From NCBI RefSeq assembly GCF_006337125.1, contig NZ_CP040887.1, positions 3,399,443 through 3,463,442 of the forward strand: 64,000 nt of DNA. Direction: 5' to 3'. This DNA comes from Serinicoccus chungangensis. GTDB taxonomy: Bacteria; Actinomycetota; Actinomycetes; Actinomycetales; Dermatophilaceae. Both the position numbers and the translations under genes were made by a program. The notes beneath the pieces were generated by a model. The model ran no database searches. It saw only the letters and a program-made list of their open reading frames with translations, and was not told the origin of the DNA. Positions 46,380 to 55,271 of the stretch are shown in pieces; the first letter of the stretch is position 1, and each line of letters opens with the position of its first letter.

Positions 46380-47853
46380 CGGGCGTCTCCTGCTCCGCCC
46401 ACCACCTCAGCAGCTCTGCGCGGGCTCCTTCTTCGCCCAGCGGTCCCTGGTCCAGCCGCACCGCGAGGAGGTGCTGGTAGGCACGACCGAGCTGCGGACC
46501 GGGAGGTATGCCGAGGACGGCCCCGATCTGGTGCCCGTCGAGCTCGGGCCGGACCGCGCTGAGCTCCTCCTCCTCGCGCAGCCGCTCGATGCGCTCCTCG
46601 AGGTGGTCGTAGCTCGCCGACAGGCGTGCGGCCTTGCGCCGGTTGCGGGTGGTGCAGTCGGACCGGGTGAGCTTGTGCAGCCGGCCCAGCAGCGGTCCCG
46701 CGTCGGTGACGTAGCGCCGCACCGCCGCGTCGGTCCACTCTCCCGAGCCGTAGCCGTGGAAACGCAGGTGCAGCTCGACGAGCCGGGTGACGGCCAGCAC
46801 CGTCTCCTTGTCGAAGCGCAGGGCCCGCAGCCGGGCGCGGGTCATCTTGGCGCCGACCACCTCGTGGTGGTGGAAGCTGACGCCGCCCCCGGGCTCGAAG
46901 CGGCGGGTGGGGGGCTTGCCGATGTCGTGCAGCAGCGCGGCCAGCCGCAGGACGAGGTCCGGTCCCGGCACCCGGTCGGGGTCGTCCTCCCTCGTCCCCG
47001 GCTCGTCCTCGAGGCCGATCGCCTGCTCCAGCACGATGAGGCTGTGCTCGTAGACGTCCTTGTGGCGGTGGTGCTCGTCGACCTCCAGGCGCAGCGCGGG
47101 GAGCTCGGGCAGCACGTGGTCGGCGAGCCCTGTCGTCACGAGGATCTCGAGACCGGCGCGCGGCTCGGGGGCGAGCACGAGCTTGACGAGCTCGTCGCGG
47201 ACCCGCTCCGCGGACACGATGGTCAGCCGGTCGGCCATGTCCGTCATCGCGTCGAGGACCTCGGTCGCGGGACGGAAGGCCAGCTGGGCGGCGAACCGGG
47301 CGGCGCGCAGCATCCGCAGGGGGTCGTCGGCGAAGGACACCTCGGGCTCGTGCGGGGTGCGCAGCCGGCGTCCTGCCAGGTCGGCCAGCCCGCCGTGCGG
47401 GTCGACGAAGGTGAGGTCGGGCAGACGCAGGGCCATGGCGTTGACCCGGAAGTCGCGGCGGACGAGGTCCTCCTCCAGCGAGGTCCCGAAGGCGACGACG
47501 GGCTTGCGGGTCTCACCGTCGTAGGCGTCGGCGCGGTAGGTCGTGATCTCCAGAATGTGCGCGCCGCGGCGCGCACCGATGGTGCCGAACGCCCGACCGA
47601 CGTCCCAGGTGGTGTCGGCCCAGCCGGTCAGCACCTGCTCGATCTGCTCGGGCGTGGCCGACGTGGTGAGGTCGAGGTCGGTGGAGGCGCGGCCCAGGAA
47701 GGCGTCCCGCACCGGCCCGCCGACGAGCGCCACCTCGTGCCCGGCGGTGCCGAAGAGCTCGCCGATCTCGGCGAGCAGCCCCATGACCGGGGTCAGGTGG
47801 CGCAGGGCGCGCAGCAGCAGCGCGCCGTCGGGGGTCATCTCGGTGGCGGACAT
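46372..47853 (-). CDS. cca: CCA tRNA nucleotidyltransferase
   Basis: Adds or repairs the 3'-CCA of tRNAs from CTP and ATP. It has 493 residues. Nucleotidyltransferase head: VALVGGPVRDAFLGR and TDLDLTTSATPEQ (the DxD metal site); DLVRRDFRVNAMALRL; RMLRAARFAAQLAF; then an HD domain with LAALLHDIGKP and HHHEVVGAKM. The ATG at 47853 is preceded at seven bases by TACCCT (47866-47861), a leaderless arrangement. Adjacency to the divergent nudix-DUF6049-murJ block is standard in actinobacteria. Confidence 0.95.
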   Translation of the reverse strand: MSATEMTPDGALLLRALRHLTPVMGLLAEIGELFGTAGHEVALVGGPVRDAFLGRASTDLDLTTSATPEQIEQVLTGWADTTWDVGRAFGTIGARRGAHILEITTYRADAYDGETRKPVVAFGTSLEEDLVRRDFRVNAMALRLPDLTFVDPHGGLADLAGRRLRTPHEPEVSFADDPLRMLRAARFAAQLAFRPATEVLDAMTDMADRLTIVSAERVRDELVKLVLAPEPRAGLEILVTTGLADHVLPELPALRLEVDEHHRHKDVYEHSLIVLEQAIGLEDEPGTREDDPDRVPGPDLVLRLAALLHDIGKPPTRRFEPGGGVSFHHHEVVGAKMTRARLRALRFDKETVLAVTRLVELHLRFHGYGSGEWTDAAVRRYVTDAGPLLGRLHKLTRSDCTTRNRRKAARLSASYDHLEERIERLREEEELSAVRPELDGHQIGAVLGIPPGPQLGRAYQHLLAVRLDQGPLGEEGARAELLRWWAEQETPGG

Positions 47854-47860
47854 CGGATCT

Positions 47861-47926
47861 AGGGTAGACGGCCCCCGCGCCGGGCTGGGTCGTCGTCCGG
47901 TCCGGGCCGACCCCACTCGTTACAGT
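47861..47926. promoter_or_regulatory. Divergent leaderless promoters of cca and nudix
   Basis: Minus strand TACCCT at 47866-47861, seven bases from the cca ATG; plus strand TACAGT at 47921-47926, six bases from the nudix ATG. Neither gene has a ribosome-binding site, consistent with start-codon-proximal transcription. Confidence 0.5.
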
Positions 47927-47932
47927 GGGTGG

Positions 47933-48418
47933 ATGACCACCATGCCTCCGCGCCAGCACCATGGCGCGCGACGGCTGCCGTCGGTCAACGAGACCTCCGC
48001 CGGGGGTGTGGTCATCGACGTCTTCGAGGGTCAGGCGAGGATCGCCATCATCGCCCGGCGCAACCGGTCCGGCCGGGTCGAGTGGTGTCTGCCCAAGGGG
48101 CACGTGGAGCCCGGTGAGACGCTCGTGCAGACCGCGGAGCGGGAGGTCGCCGAGGAGACCGGCATCGAGGGTCGGGTCCTCATCACCCTGGGGACGATCG
48201 AGTACTGGTTCACCACGCCCTCGCACCGGATCCACAAGATGGTCCACCACTACCTCCTGGAGGCGACCGGGGGCCGTCTCACCATCGACAACGACCCCGA
48301 CCACGAGGCGATCGACGCCATCTGGGTCCCGCTGGACCAGGTCCACCGCAAGCTCACCTTCCCCAACGAGCGACGCATCGCCCGGGAGGCCTGGCTCCGA
48401 CTCACCCGGAGCGCCTGA
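47933..48418 (+). CDS. Nudix hydrolase
   Basis: 161 residues. It hydrolyses a nucleoside diphosphate linked to another group; the substrate is not evident. The Nudix box spans about residues 62-84, running from GHVEPGETLV to EVAEETGI, and matches GX5EX7REUXEEXGU fully. WCLPKG precedes it. The N-terminus ETSAGGVVIDVFEG begins the fold. The frame is open for 130 codons upstream, opposite cca, but the ATG at 47933 fits the promoter. Followed by DUF6049 and murJ, an order found widely in actinobacteria. Confidence 0.92.
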   Translation: MTTMPPRQHHGARRLPSVNETSAGGVVIDVFEGQARIAIIARRNRSGRVEWCLPKGHVEPGETLVQTAEREVAEETGIEGRVLITLGTIEYWFTTPSHRIHKMVHHYLLEATGGRLTIDNDPDHEAIDAIWVPLDQVHRKLTFPNERRIAREAWLRLTRSA

Positions 48419-48430
48419 GGGACCGCGGCG

Positions 48431-50833
48431 TTGACGACCACCTCCCCCCGTCCGCACCGGACGCTCCGTCCCCGGTGCCTGCCCGCCTCGGCCCTGGCGC
48501 TCGTGCTCTGGGCGAGCCTGGTCGCCACCCTCCTGGGCGGACCTCTCGTGGGTCCTCCGGCGTCGTCCGCGGCCGAGCTCCCCTCGACGTCCGAGACCAC
48601 CGAGGTCTCGGTGCTGCTCGACGACGTGGACCCGGTCGTGCTCGTCCCGGGTGAGCCCGTGACGCTGACCGGCCGGCTGCTCAACCACGGCTCGGTCCCG
48701 CGCCGGCTGACCTCGCTCACCGCCACCCTCTCCCCGACCTCGTTGACCTCGCGGGACCAGGTGGGCCGGTGGCTCGACGGCGACCTGCCCCGAGGAACCG
48801 AGCTGGTCCTCGGGGACGACACGGTCGGGCCGGTCGTGCCCGCCAGCGGTGCCGTCCCCTTCCAGGTGGAGGTGCCCGCCTCGGTCACCGAGGACCTGCC
48901 CGACGCCGCCGGGGTGCTGCCCCTCGTCATCAGTGCCACCGAGGAGGACGCCGGGTCCGGGTCGGCCGCGGCCGACGCCGAGCTGCGCTCCACGCTCTCG
49001 AGCGCCGGCCGCGACGACATCAGCACCCCGCTCGAGACGGCCTGGGTGGTCCCGCTCACGCTGCCCTCGGATCCCGGTCTCTTCAGCCCGGTCGATGACG
49101 AGCACGCCGGCGCCTGGATGGACGCCATCGGCCCGGAGTCGACGGTGACCGGGTGGCTGGAGGACCTCGACGTGCCCGGCACCACCTACGTCGTGGACCC
49201 GTCCACGGTGCTGGCCCAGCAGCCCGCCCCGGGCATCGCGACACCCCGGGAGGGCACGGTCGAGCAGACGCCGACCCCGGCGCCGCAGCCACCGGCGACC
49301 GCCACGGCGACACCCACCCCGAGCAGCACCAGTGGTGCGGACGGCACGACCGCACCGGACCAGACCGTGCCGGCGCCCGTGCCCGACGACAGCTCCGCCA
49401 CCACCTCGCCGGAGGAGACCACGCCGCCGCCAGACCCGTCCGACGCCGACGAGGAGGACGTCCGGTCGGCGGCCGCGACCCTGGCCACGACGCTGGCCGG
49501 GCTGCCGGACGACCAGCTGTGGTGGCTCCCCCGCCACGACCCCGACCTGGACCTGGTCCGTCGCCGGCAGCCGCCCAGGGACGTCGTGGCCGACCTGTTC
49601 GCCCCGTCCGTCTCGGCCGCCGATCCCCTGGTGCTGAGCACCGGACGGCACGACGTGGCCTGGCCGGTGGAGGGTGCACCGGAGCCCGGGGAGATGGCGC
49701 AGATGACGGCGCTGGTGCGCGGCGTGGACGCGGAGCTGCGGGTCGTCGTCCTGCCGCGCGAGAGCCTCACCGCCGACTCCTCCGCCCTGCCGCGCCGGGG
49801 GGCCGCGCCCCTGGAGCGGCCCGGGGGCCTGGTGGCCCTCGGTGCCGACTCCTGGACCAGCGCCCTGGTCGCCCACAGCCCGCAGGAGGCCCAGGAGCGG
49901 GGTGCCGGCGCGGCCGCCCAGCACCTGCTCGCCCATACCCTCGGCACCCATCTCGAGGACCCCACCGAGGTGCGCGAGCTCGTCGTCGCCCCGCCGCGGC
50001 GGACCCCGGCGAGCGCCGAGGTGCTCCAGCAGCTCAGCGACGGCTGGCAGGAGGCACCGTGGCTGAGGTCGGTCTCGGCCCAGGACCTCCTGGACCGGGC
50101 GGAGGGCAGCCAGCCGCTGAGCCTGACCGGGGAAGGACCTCAGGAGGCCGTGCTCGGTGACCTCGTCCAGCACCTGGCGACGCAGGCCAGCCCGGTGGAC
50201 CCCGAGCGCGCGGAGGCGCTCGCCGTGAGCGCCACGCAGCTGGACGACCTCTCCGTGGTGCTCGCGGACACGACGGCGCTGGACTCCTGGCGCCCCGTGC
50301 TCGACGCGTTGTGGTCGGTCGCCTGGCGCGGTGACGAGGACGGATGGCTGCAGACCCGCGCGGTGGTGCGCGACGACCTCCAGTCCACCCTGGACGGCGT
50401 CTGGGTCACCCCCAGCACCGTCAACTTCCTCACCAACCAGGGCGACATCGGCATCACCGTCGTCAACGACCTCGGCGTCGCCGTCGAGGGTGTCGCGCTC
50501 GAGCTGGTCGCGACCAACGGCCGTCTCCAGGTCATCCGGCAACCCGACCCCGTCGACATCGGTGCCGACAGCCGGGCGACCGCGTCCGTCACCGCACGGT
50601 CCATCACCCGCGGCGAGACCACCCTCGTCGCGCAGCTGAGCACCCCGGACGGGACGACCCTCGGGGAGCCGGTCGCGATCGAGGTGCGGGTCCAGCCCAC
50701 CGGCCTGTGGGTCTACTGGGTCCTGGGCGGCGTGGCCGGCCTGGTCCTCGTCCTCGGCCTGGCGCGGGCCTGGCGGAGCACGCCCCCCGGTCCGGCCTCG
50801 GGCTCCGGGCCCGCCCAGGGAGGAGCCCCGTGA
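48431..50833 (+). CDS. DUF6049 family secreted/membrane protein
   Basis: 800 residues. A signal peptide (basic start, hydrophobic stretch about 18-38, Ala-rich cleavage region near PASSAAE) leads to a long extracellular part and one C-terminal membrane helix (about 757-778) with a short cytoplasmic tail. An immunoglobulin-like segment (VLVPGEPVTLTGRLLNHGSV) follows the signal, and a Pro/Thr/Ala linker lies near 275-340. Function unknown; members sit between a nudix gene and murJ in many actinobacteria, suggesting a part in wall or lipid II export. The start appears to be TTG at 48431 behind GAGGGACCG, which is unusual and could be wrong. Overlaps murJ by four bases. Confidence 0.8.
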   Translation: MTTTSPRPHRTLRPRCLPASALALVLWASLVATLLGGPLVGPPASSAAELPSTSETTEVSVLLDDVDPVVLVPGEPVTLTGRLLNHGSVPRRLTSLTATLSPTSLTSRDQVGRWLDGDLPRGTELVLGDDTVGPVVPASGAVPFQVEVPASVTEDLPDAAGVLPLVISATEEDAGSGSAAADAELRSTLSSAGRDDISTPLETAWVVPLTLPSDPGLFSPVDDEHAGAWMDAIGPESTVTGWLEDLDVPGTTYVVDPSTVLAQQPAPGIATPREGTVEQTPTPAPQPPATATATPTPSSTSGADGTTAPDQTVPAPVPDDSSATTSPEETTPPPDPSDADEEDVRSAAATLATTLAGLPDDQLWWLPRHDPDLDLVRRRQPPRDVVADLFAPSVSAADPLVLSTGRHDVAWPVEGAPEPGEMAQMTALVRGVDAELRVVVLPRESLTADSSALPRRGAAPLERPGGLVALGADSWTSALVAHSPQEAQERGAGAAAQHLLAHTLGTHLEDPTEVRELVVAPPRRTPASAEVLQQLSDGWQEAPWLRSVSAQDLLDRAEGSQPLSLTGEGPQEAVLGDLVQHLATQASPVDPERAEALAVSATQLDDLSVVLADTTALDSWRPVLDALWSVAWRGDEDGWLQTRAVVRDDLQSTLDGVWVTPSTVNFLTNQGDIGITVVNDLGVAVEGVALELVATNGRLQVIRQPDPVDIGADSRATASVTARSITRGETTLVAQLSTPDGTTLGEPVAIEVRVQPTGLWVYWVLGGVAGLVLVLGLARAWRSTPPGPASGSGPAQGGAP

Positions 50834-53800
50834 GCGGCGGCGGCACCGGGTCGAGCTCGTCCCTGGCGCGCTCCAGCGCCATCATGGCCGGCGGCACCCT
50901 GGCCTCCCGCCTGCTCGGGATGGCGCGCATGGCGCTGCTCGGCATCGCCATCGGTGTCCTCACCCCGGCCGGGAGCGTGTGGGACACCGCCAACACCATC
51001 CCCAACACCATCTACCTCCTGCTGGCGGCGGGCGTCTTCAACGTCCTGCTGCTGCCGCAGCTGACCCGGGCCATGACCCGCGGCAGGGAGGGGCAGGAGT
51101 ACAGCGACCGGCTCATCACCCTCTCGGTCGCCATCTTGACGCTGGGCACCGTCGTCTTCACCGCGGCAGCCCCGCTGGTGACCAAGGTGTACGCCCTCTC
51201 CTGGGCGTGGGACGACCCCAAGCTGCAGCTGGCGGTCGTCTTCGCCTACCTGTGCATCCCGCAGATGCTCTTCTACGGGCTGCACACGGTCATGGGGCAG
51301 ATCCTCGCGGCCCACCACCGGTTCGCGGCGTTCACCTGGAGCCCGGCCCTGGCCAACGTCATCGCCATCGCCGGGATCGTCGTCTTCATGCGTCGCTACC
51401 CCGACGCGGGCACGATCGCGCTGCAGGACTGGACCCCCGGGATGATCGGGCTGCTGGCCGGCTCCGCGACGCTCGGCATCGTGGTGCAGGCGCTCGTCCT
51501 CGTCCCCGCCGTCCGGGCCACGGGGTTCCGGTGGCGTCCGCGGTGGGGCCTGCGGGGAGTCGGCCTCGGGACGGCCGGGGTCATGGCCGGCTGGGCGCTG
51601 GCCGACATGGCCGTCTCGCAGGGCGGCATGCTCGTCGTCACCAACCTGCTCAGCGACGTCATCGACCAGGTCCCGGACGCGCCCGGCAAGATCACCTACA
51701 CCTACGCGTTCTCCCTGTTCGTGCTCCCGCACTCGCTCATCGCGCTGTCGCTGCTCACCGCCATCTACCCGGTCCTGTCCCAGGACGCCGCCCGCGACGA
51801 CCTCACCGCGATGGCCGAGCACACCTCCCGAGGGCTGCGGCTGCTCGGGTCGGCCATGGTGCCGATCGCCCTGGGCATGATGCTCTTCGCGCCCCTGCTG
51901 GTGCGTGTCGTCTACTTCGGCAGCACCCCCGCCGAGCACGCCGCCATCGCCGCCATCGTGGTCGCGATGGTGGTCGGGCTGGTGCCCTACGGCGTCTACC
52001 TGCTGTGCTCGCGCGTCTTCTACTCTTTCGAGGACGCCCGCACCCCGTTCCTCTTCCAGGTCGCCATCACCTCGGTGCTCCTGACGGTCTGTCTGGTCGC
52101 CGCCTTCGCCGCGCCGGCCCGGGTGGCCATCCTGCTCGGTCTGGGCCAGGCCCTGGGCCAGACGACCGCCGCGGTCCTGGGACTCCGCGCGGCCCGTCGG
52201 CGCCTGCCCGCGCTGGGCCTGCGGTCCACCGGGGCCACCTACCTGCGCGCGGCCGCCGCGGCGCTGGTCGCGCTCCTGCCCGCCTGGCTCGCCATGCGGC
52301 TGCTCGACCGCGGCGCCCCGCCCGACCCCACGTCGACCCAGCCGCAGGGGGTGGACGCCTTCCTCAGCGCGGCGGTCACGCTGACGGTGGCGGGGACCCT
52401 CTTCTTGCTCGTGTATGCCGTGCTCGCCCACCGCTTCGGGGTGCGCGAGGTCGGTGACGTGGCCTCCCCCCTCCTCCGTCGGGTGCCGGGGCTGCGCCGG
52501 TTCGCACCGCGAGGGGCGAGCGCCGCGATCGTCGCCACGGACCCGGCCGGCGTCGACACCACGGCGGCCGCGGACGCCGCCTCCTCCCTCTCCGGTCTGG
52601 AGGAGCCGCCGCACGGCGGCACGCCGACGGATCCGCCGGCCCCGGACGGCGCGGCGACAGCGGCCCGGCCCGCAGGTCGCGGCACACTAGGGTGGGACGA
52701 CCACCGCACCCGCCCAGGAGAGGACACCAGCATGGATCGGCTCGAGGTCGGCACCCGCCTGGGTGACCGCTACGTCCTCGACGAGCTGCTGGCAGAGCGC
52801 GAGGGCGGGGGGCTGGAGTACTGGTCGGCCAAGGACGGCACCCTGGGTCGGCTGGTCGCCGTGACCGTCCTGCCCTCCGAGGGTCCCTCCGCGGAGGTCG
52901 CGGCCGCCGTGCTGGACGGTGCCCGGCGGGTCGCCTCCGTCGACGACCCCCGGCTGGTGCGGGTCCTCGACGTCGGTGACGAGGACGGCCTGTGCTGGAT
53001 CATCGAGGAGGGGTTGTCCGAGGCCGAGTCCCTGGCCTCGTTGGTCGAGGAGCACCCGCTCCCGGCGGAGGAGGCTCGGCGCCTGGTCGGGGAGAGCGCC
53101 GCCGCCCTCGAGTCGGCCCGGCGCCGCGGGCTGCACCATCTCTACCTCAACCCGCACTCGGTCCTGCGCACGAGCGACGGCGCCGTCAAGGTCTCCGGGG
53201 TCGGGGTCGCCTCGGCCCTCGAGGGCACCGACGACGTGACCGCGGACGAGGCCTCGCTCATCGACTCCGCCGACCTCGTCTCGCTGCTCTACACCGCCCT
53301 CACGGGTCGGTGGCCGGGCGAGGACCTGGCGGGCGTCCGCCCGGCCCGGCGGCTGGCCGACGGCACGCTGCCCGCGCCCTCGGAGCTGGTCTCCGGCGTC
53401 CCGGGTGACCTCGACGCCCTGTGCCGGCTGGCGCACGGGTCCGAGGCGGACCTGCACGCGGCCCCGCACACCCCGGGCGAGCTCGTGCGTCAGCTCTCGC
53501 CCTGGTCGCCCGAGATGGTGCGGGGCACTCCTCCGGGAGAGCTGACCACCCCCGGGGGCAACCGGCCCTCCGGCGGCCGCACCGACGACGCGCGGCGCCA
53601 GGCTGCGGGTGCCTCCGCGGCGGCCGGAGCGGCCGCCGGCGCAGCGGTCCACGGCACGGAGTCGGGCGGCCCGGCCACGGACGCCACCGACGAGGTCCCC
53701 CGCCCCTACTACCGGACCGAGGCCTCCACTGCAGCAGCCGCAGGGGCGCGACCGGCGCGCTCGGACGACACCATGGGCGGGCTCCTGCGCGGCGGCGAGG

Positions 53801-54558
53801 CCAACCAGGCGCGGGCGGAGCAGGCGCGCACCACGACCACGACCCAGGCACCCCGTGCCGCGGCCGCGTCCGGTGCGGGCCTGCCCGAGGAGCGGGGCAC
53901 CGGGGCGCAGACCGCCATGGTGCTCGTCATCACCCTCGCCCTGCTCGGCATCGCGATCTTCCTCGGCTGGGGGGTCCTGCGCGGCCTCGGTGGCTCGGAG
54001 GAGGACCCGGGCACCGCGGGTGCGACGAGCTCGCCGACGCAGCAGCCCGAGGCGGGCGACGACGCCGCGGCGACGAGCGACGCCCCGCCGCAGGACACCG
54101 AGCAGGCGGAGCCGGCCCCCGAACCGCAGGGCCCGGTCAGCATCGAGGGCATCACGTCCTTCGACCCCGAGGGTGACGGCGACGAGCGCAACGACCTGGC
54201 CCCCCTGGCCGTCGACGGCGACGAGGGCACCGAGTGGACCTCGCACACCTACCTGTCCCAGGACTGGGGCTCGCTGAAGAGCGGCACCGGGCTGGTGCTC
54301 GACCTCGGTGACGACACCGAGGTGTCCGAGGTGGAGGTCGTGCTCGGTGAGGGTGACGTGGGCGCGACGCTCTACGTGGCGGACAGCCCGGCGCTGGAGG
54401 GCGCCACCGAGCTGGGCAGCGAGGACTCCGCCGAGGGGACCTGGACGGTCTCCCCCGACGAGCCGGCGACCGGGCGCTACGTCATCGTGTGGTTCACCCG
54501 GGCCTTCGCCGGACCCGAGGGTGAGATCGTGCGGGTGGCCGAGATCACCGTCCGGTGA
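50830..54558 (+). CDS. murJ: MurJ lipid II flippase fused in frame to a pseudokinase-sensor protein
   Basis: A single open frame of 1242 residues from GTG 50830. Residues 1-540 are MurJ, the lipid II flippase, with about 14 helices (SRLLGMARMALLGIAIGVL; IPNTIYLLLAAGVFNVLLLP; RVFYSFEDARTPF). A linker leads to a kinase-like domain (about 640-890) that lacks the catalytic Lys (GRLVAVTVLP) and the HRD and DFG motifs (HHLYLNPHSVL), hence a pseudokinase. Then come a low-complexity stretch, one helix near 1027-1050 and an extracellular galactose-binding-like domain (VDGDEGTEWTSHTYLSQDWG). M. tuberculosis MviN (Rv3910) has this same architecture. However, ATG 52732 with a strong ribosome-binding site and -10 element suggests the kinase part may also be made alone (608 residues). 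Confidence 0.85.
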   Translation: MSGGGTGSSSSLARSSAIMAGGTLASRLLGMARMALLGIAIGVLTPAGSVWDTANTIPNTIYLLLAAGVFNVLLLPQLTRAMTRGREGQEYSDRLITLSVAILTLGTVVFTAAAPLVTKVYALSWAWDDPKLQLAVVFAYLCIPQMLFYGLHTVMGQILAAHHRFAAFTWSPALANVIAIAGIVVFMRRYPDAGTIALQDWTPGMIGLLAGSATLGIVVQALVLVPAVRATGFRWRPRWGLRGVGLGTAGVMAGWALADMAVSQGGMLVVTNLLSDVIDQVPDAPGKITYTYAFSLFVLPHSLIALSLLTAIYPVLSQDAARDDLTAMAEHTSRGLRLLGSAMVPIALGMMLFAPLLVRVVYFGSTPAEHAAIAAIVVAMVVGLVPYGVYLLCSRVFYSFEDARTPFLFQVAITSVLLTVCLVAAFAAPARVAILLGLGQALGQTTAAVLGLRAARRRLPALGLRSTGATYLRAAAAALVALLPAWLAMRLLDRGAPPDPTSTQPQGVDAFLSAAVTLTVAGTLFLLVYAVLAHRFGVREVGDVASPLLRRVPGLRRFAPRGASAAIVATDPAGVDTTAAADAASSLSGLEEPPHGGTPTDPPAPDGAATAARPAGRGTLGWDDHRTRPGEDTSMDRLEVGTRLGDRYVLDELLAEREGGGLEYWSAKDGTLGRLVAVTVLPSEGPSAEVAAAVLDGARRVASVDDPRLVRVLDVGDEDGLCWIIEEGLSEAESLASLVEEHPLPAEEARRLVGESAAALESARRRGLHHLYLNPHSVLRTSDGAVKVSGVGVASALEGTDDVTADEASLIDSADLVSLLYTALTGRWPGEDLAGVRPARRLADGTLPAPSELVSGVPGDLDALCRLAHGSEADLHAAPHTPGELVRQLSPWSPEMVRGTPPGELTTPGGNRPSGGRTDDARRQAAGASAAAGAAAGAAVHGTESGGPATDATDEVPRPYYRTEASTAAAAGARPARSDDTMGGLLRGGEANQARAEQARTTTTTQAPRAAAASGAGLPEERGTGAQTAMVLVITLALLGIAIFLGWGVLRGLGGSEEDPGTAGATSSPTQQPEAGDDAAATSDAPPQDTEQAEPAPEPQGPVSIEGITSFDPEGDGDERNDLAPLAVDGDEGTEWTSHTYLSQDWGSLKSGTGLVLDLGDDTEVSEVEVVLGEGDVGATLYVADSPALEGATELGSEDSAEGTWTVSPDEPATGRYVIVWFTRAFAGPEGEIVRVAEITVR
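52688..52734 (+). promoter_or_regulatory. Internal promoter and ribosome-binding site inside the murJ-pseudokinase frame
   Basis: TAGGGT at 52688-52693 resembles the -10 elements used elsewhere in this window; AGGAGAGGA at 52716-52724 lies seven bases before an in-frame ATG (52732). These would start a separate pseudokinase protein of 608 residues. Confidence 0.5.
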
Positions 54559-55130
54559 GCCCGACCGGCACCGTGAGCAGCGCCTCCGAGCTGGCCGGAC
54601 TGGATGACCTCACCCTCCTGCGCCGCCACCAGGAGGGCGATCACGAGGCCTTCGGAGAGATCTTCCGCCGCCACCGCGACCGCATGTGGGCGGTGGCCCT
54701 GCGGACCACCCGCGACCCCGAGGTCGCCTCGGACGCCGTGCAGGACGCCTTCCTCAACGCCTTCCGGCGCGCCGGGTCCTTCCGCGGCGACGCCCAGGTC
54801 ACCACCTGGCTCCACCGCATCACCGTCAACGCCTGCCTGGACCGCCTGCGTCGGAGCAGGCCCACCGTCGAGCTCGAGGGTCACGAACCGGTCGACCCCC
54901 GGGACCGCCACACGTCGGTGGAGGTCCGCCTCGACGTGCAGGACGCCCTCGCCCGGCTCCCCGAGGGGCAACGACTCGCCCTGGTCCTCGTCGACATGCA
55001 CGGCCTGAGCATCGTCGAGGCGGCCGCCGTCCTGGAGGTCGCCGAGGGCACGGTGAAGTCCCGCTGCTCCCGCGGTCGCGAGGCGATGGCCCGGCTGCTG
55101 CACCTCGACGCGCAGGAGGACGGGCGGTGA
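54555..55130 (+). CDS. sigM: ECF RNA polymerase sigma factor SigM
   Basis: 191 residues. Sigma-2 region at about 25-90 (HRDRMWAVALRTTRDPEVAS and DAVQDAFLNAFRRAGSF), sigma-4 HTH region at about 125-180 (RLPEGQRLALVLVDMHGLSI, AEGTVKSRCSRGREAMARLL). The GTG at 54555 overlaps the preceding stop (GTGA). Position between murJ-pseudokinase and an anti-sigma-like membrane protein and trxBA is the usual sigM locus of actinobacteria. Likely responds to envelope or redox stress and may transcribe its own operon, but no ECF-type promoter was found directly ahead of it. Confidence 0.92.
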   Translation: MSPTGTVSSASELAGLDDLTLLRRHQEGDHEAFGEIFRRHRDRMWAVALRTTRDPEVASDAVQDAFLNAFRRAGSFRGDAQVTTWLHRITVNACLDRLRRSRPTVELEGHEPVDPRDRHTSVEVRLDVQDALARLPEGQRLALVLVDMHGLSIVEAAAVLEVAEGTVKSRCSRGREAMARLLHLDAQEDGR

Positions 55131-55271
55131 GCGTCGTGTCCCGGCCCCGCGAGGGAACCACGCCCTGGTTCTGCTCGTCGTACCCCCGTGGGCCGCACCA
55201 GGGCCCCGGGTCCGGGCCTGACCCCGCACCCGACGCGACCGCGACGCACGAGGAGAGGAGGTTCTTGCGCC

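Noticed and set aside
47513..50542. Open frame of 1009 codons on the minus strand opposite nudix and DUF6049
   Set aside because: It has no family features, while both opposing genes are well supported. GC-rich antisense artefact.
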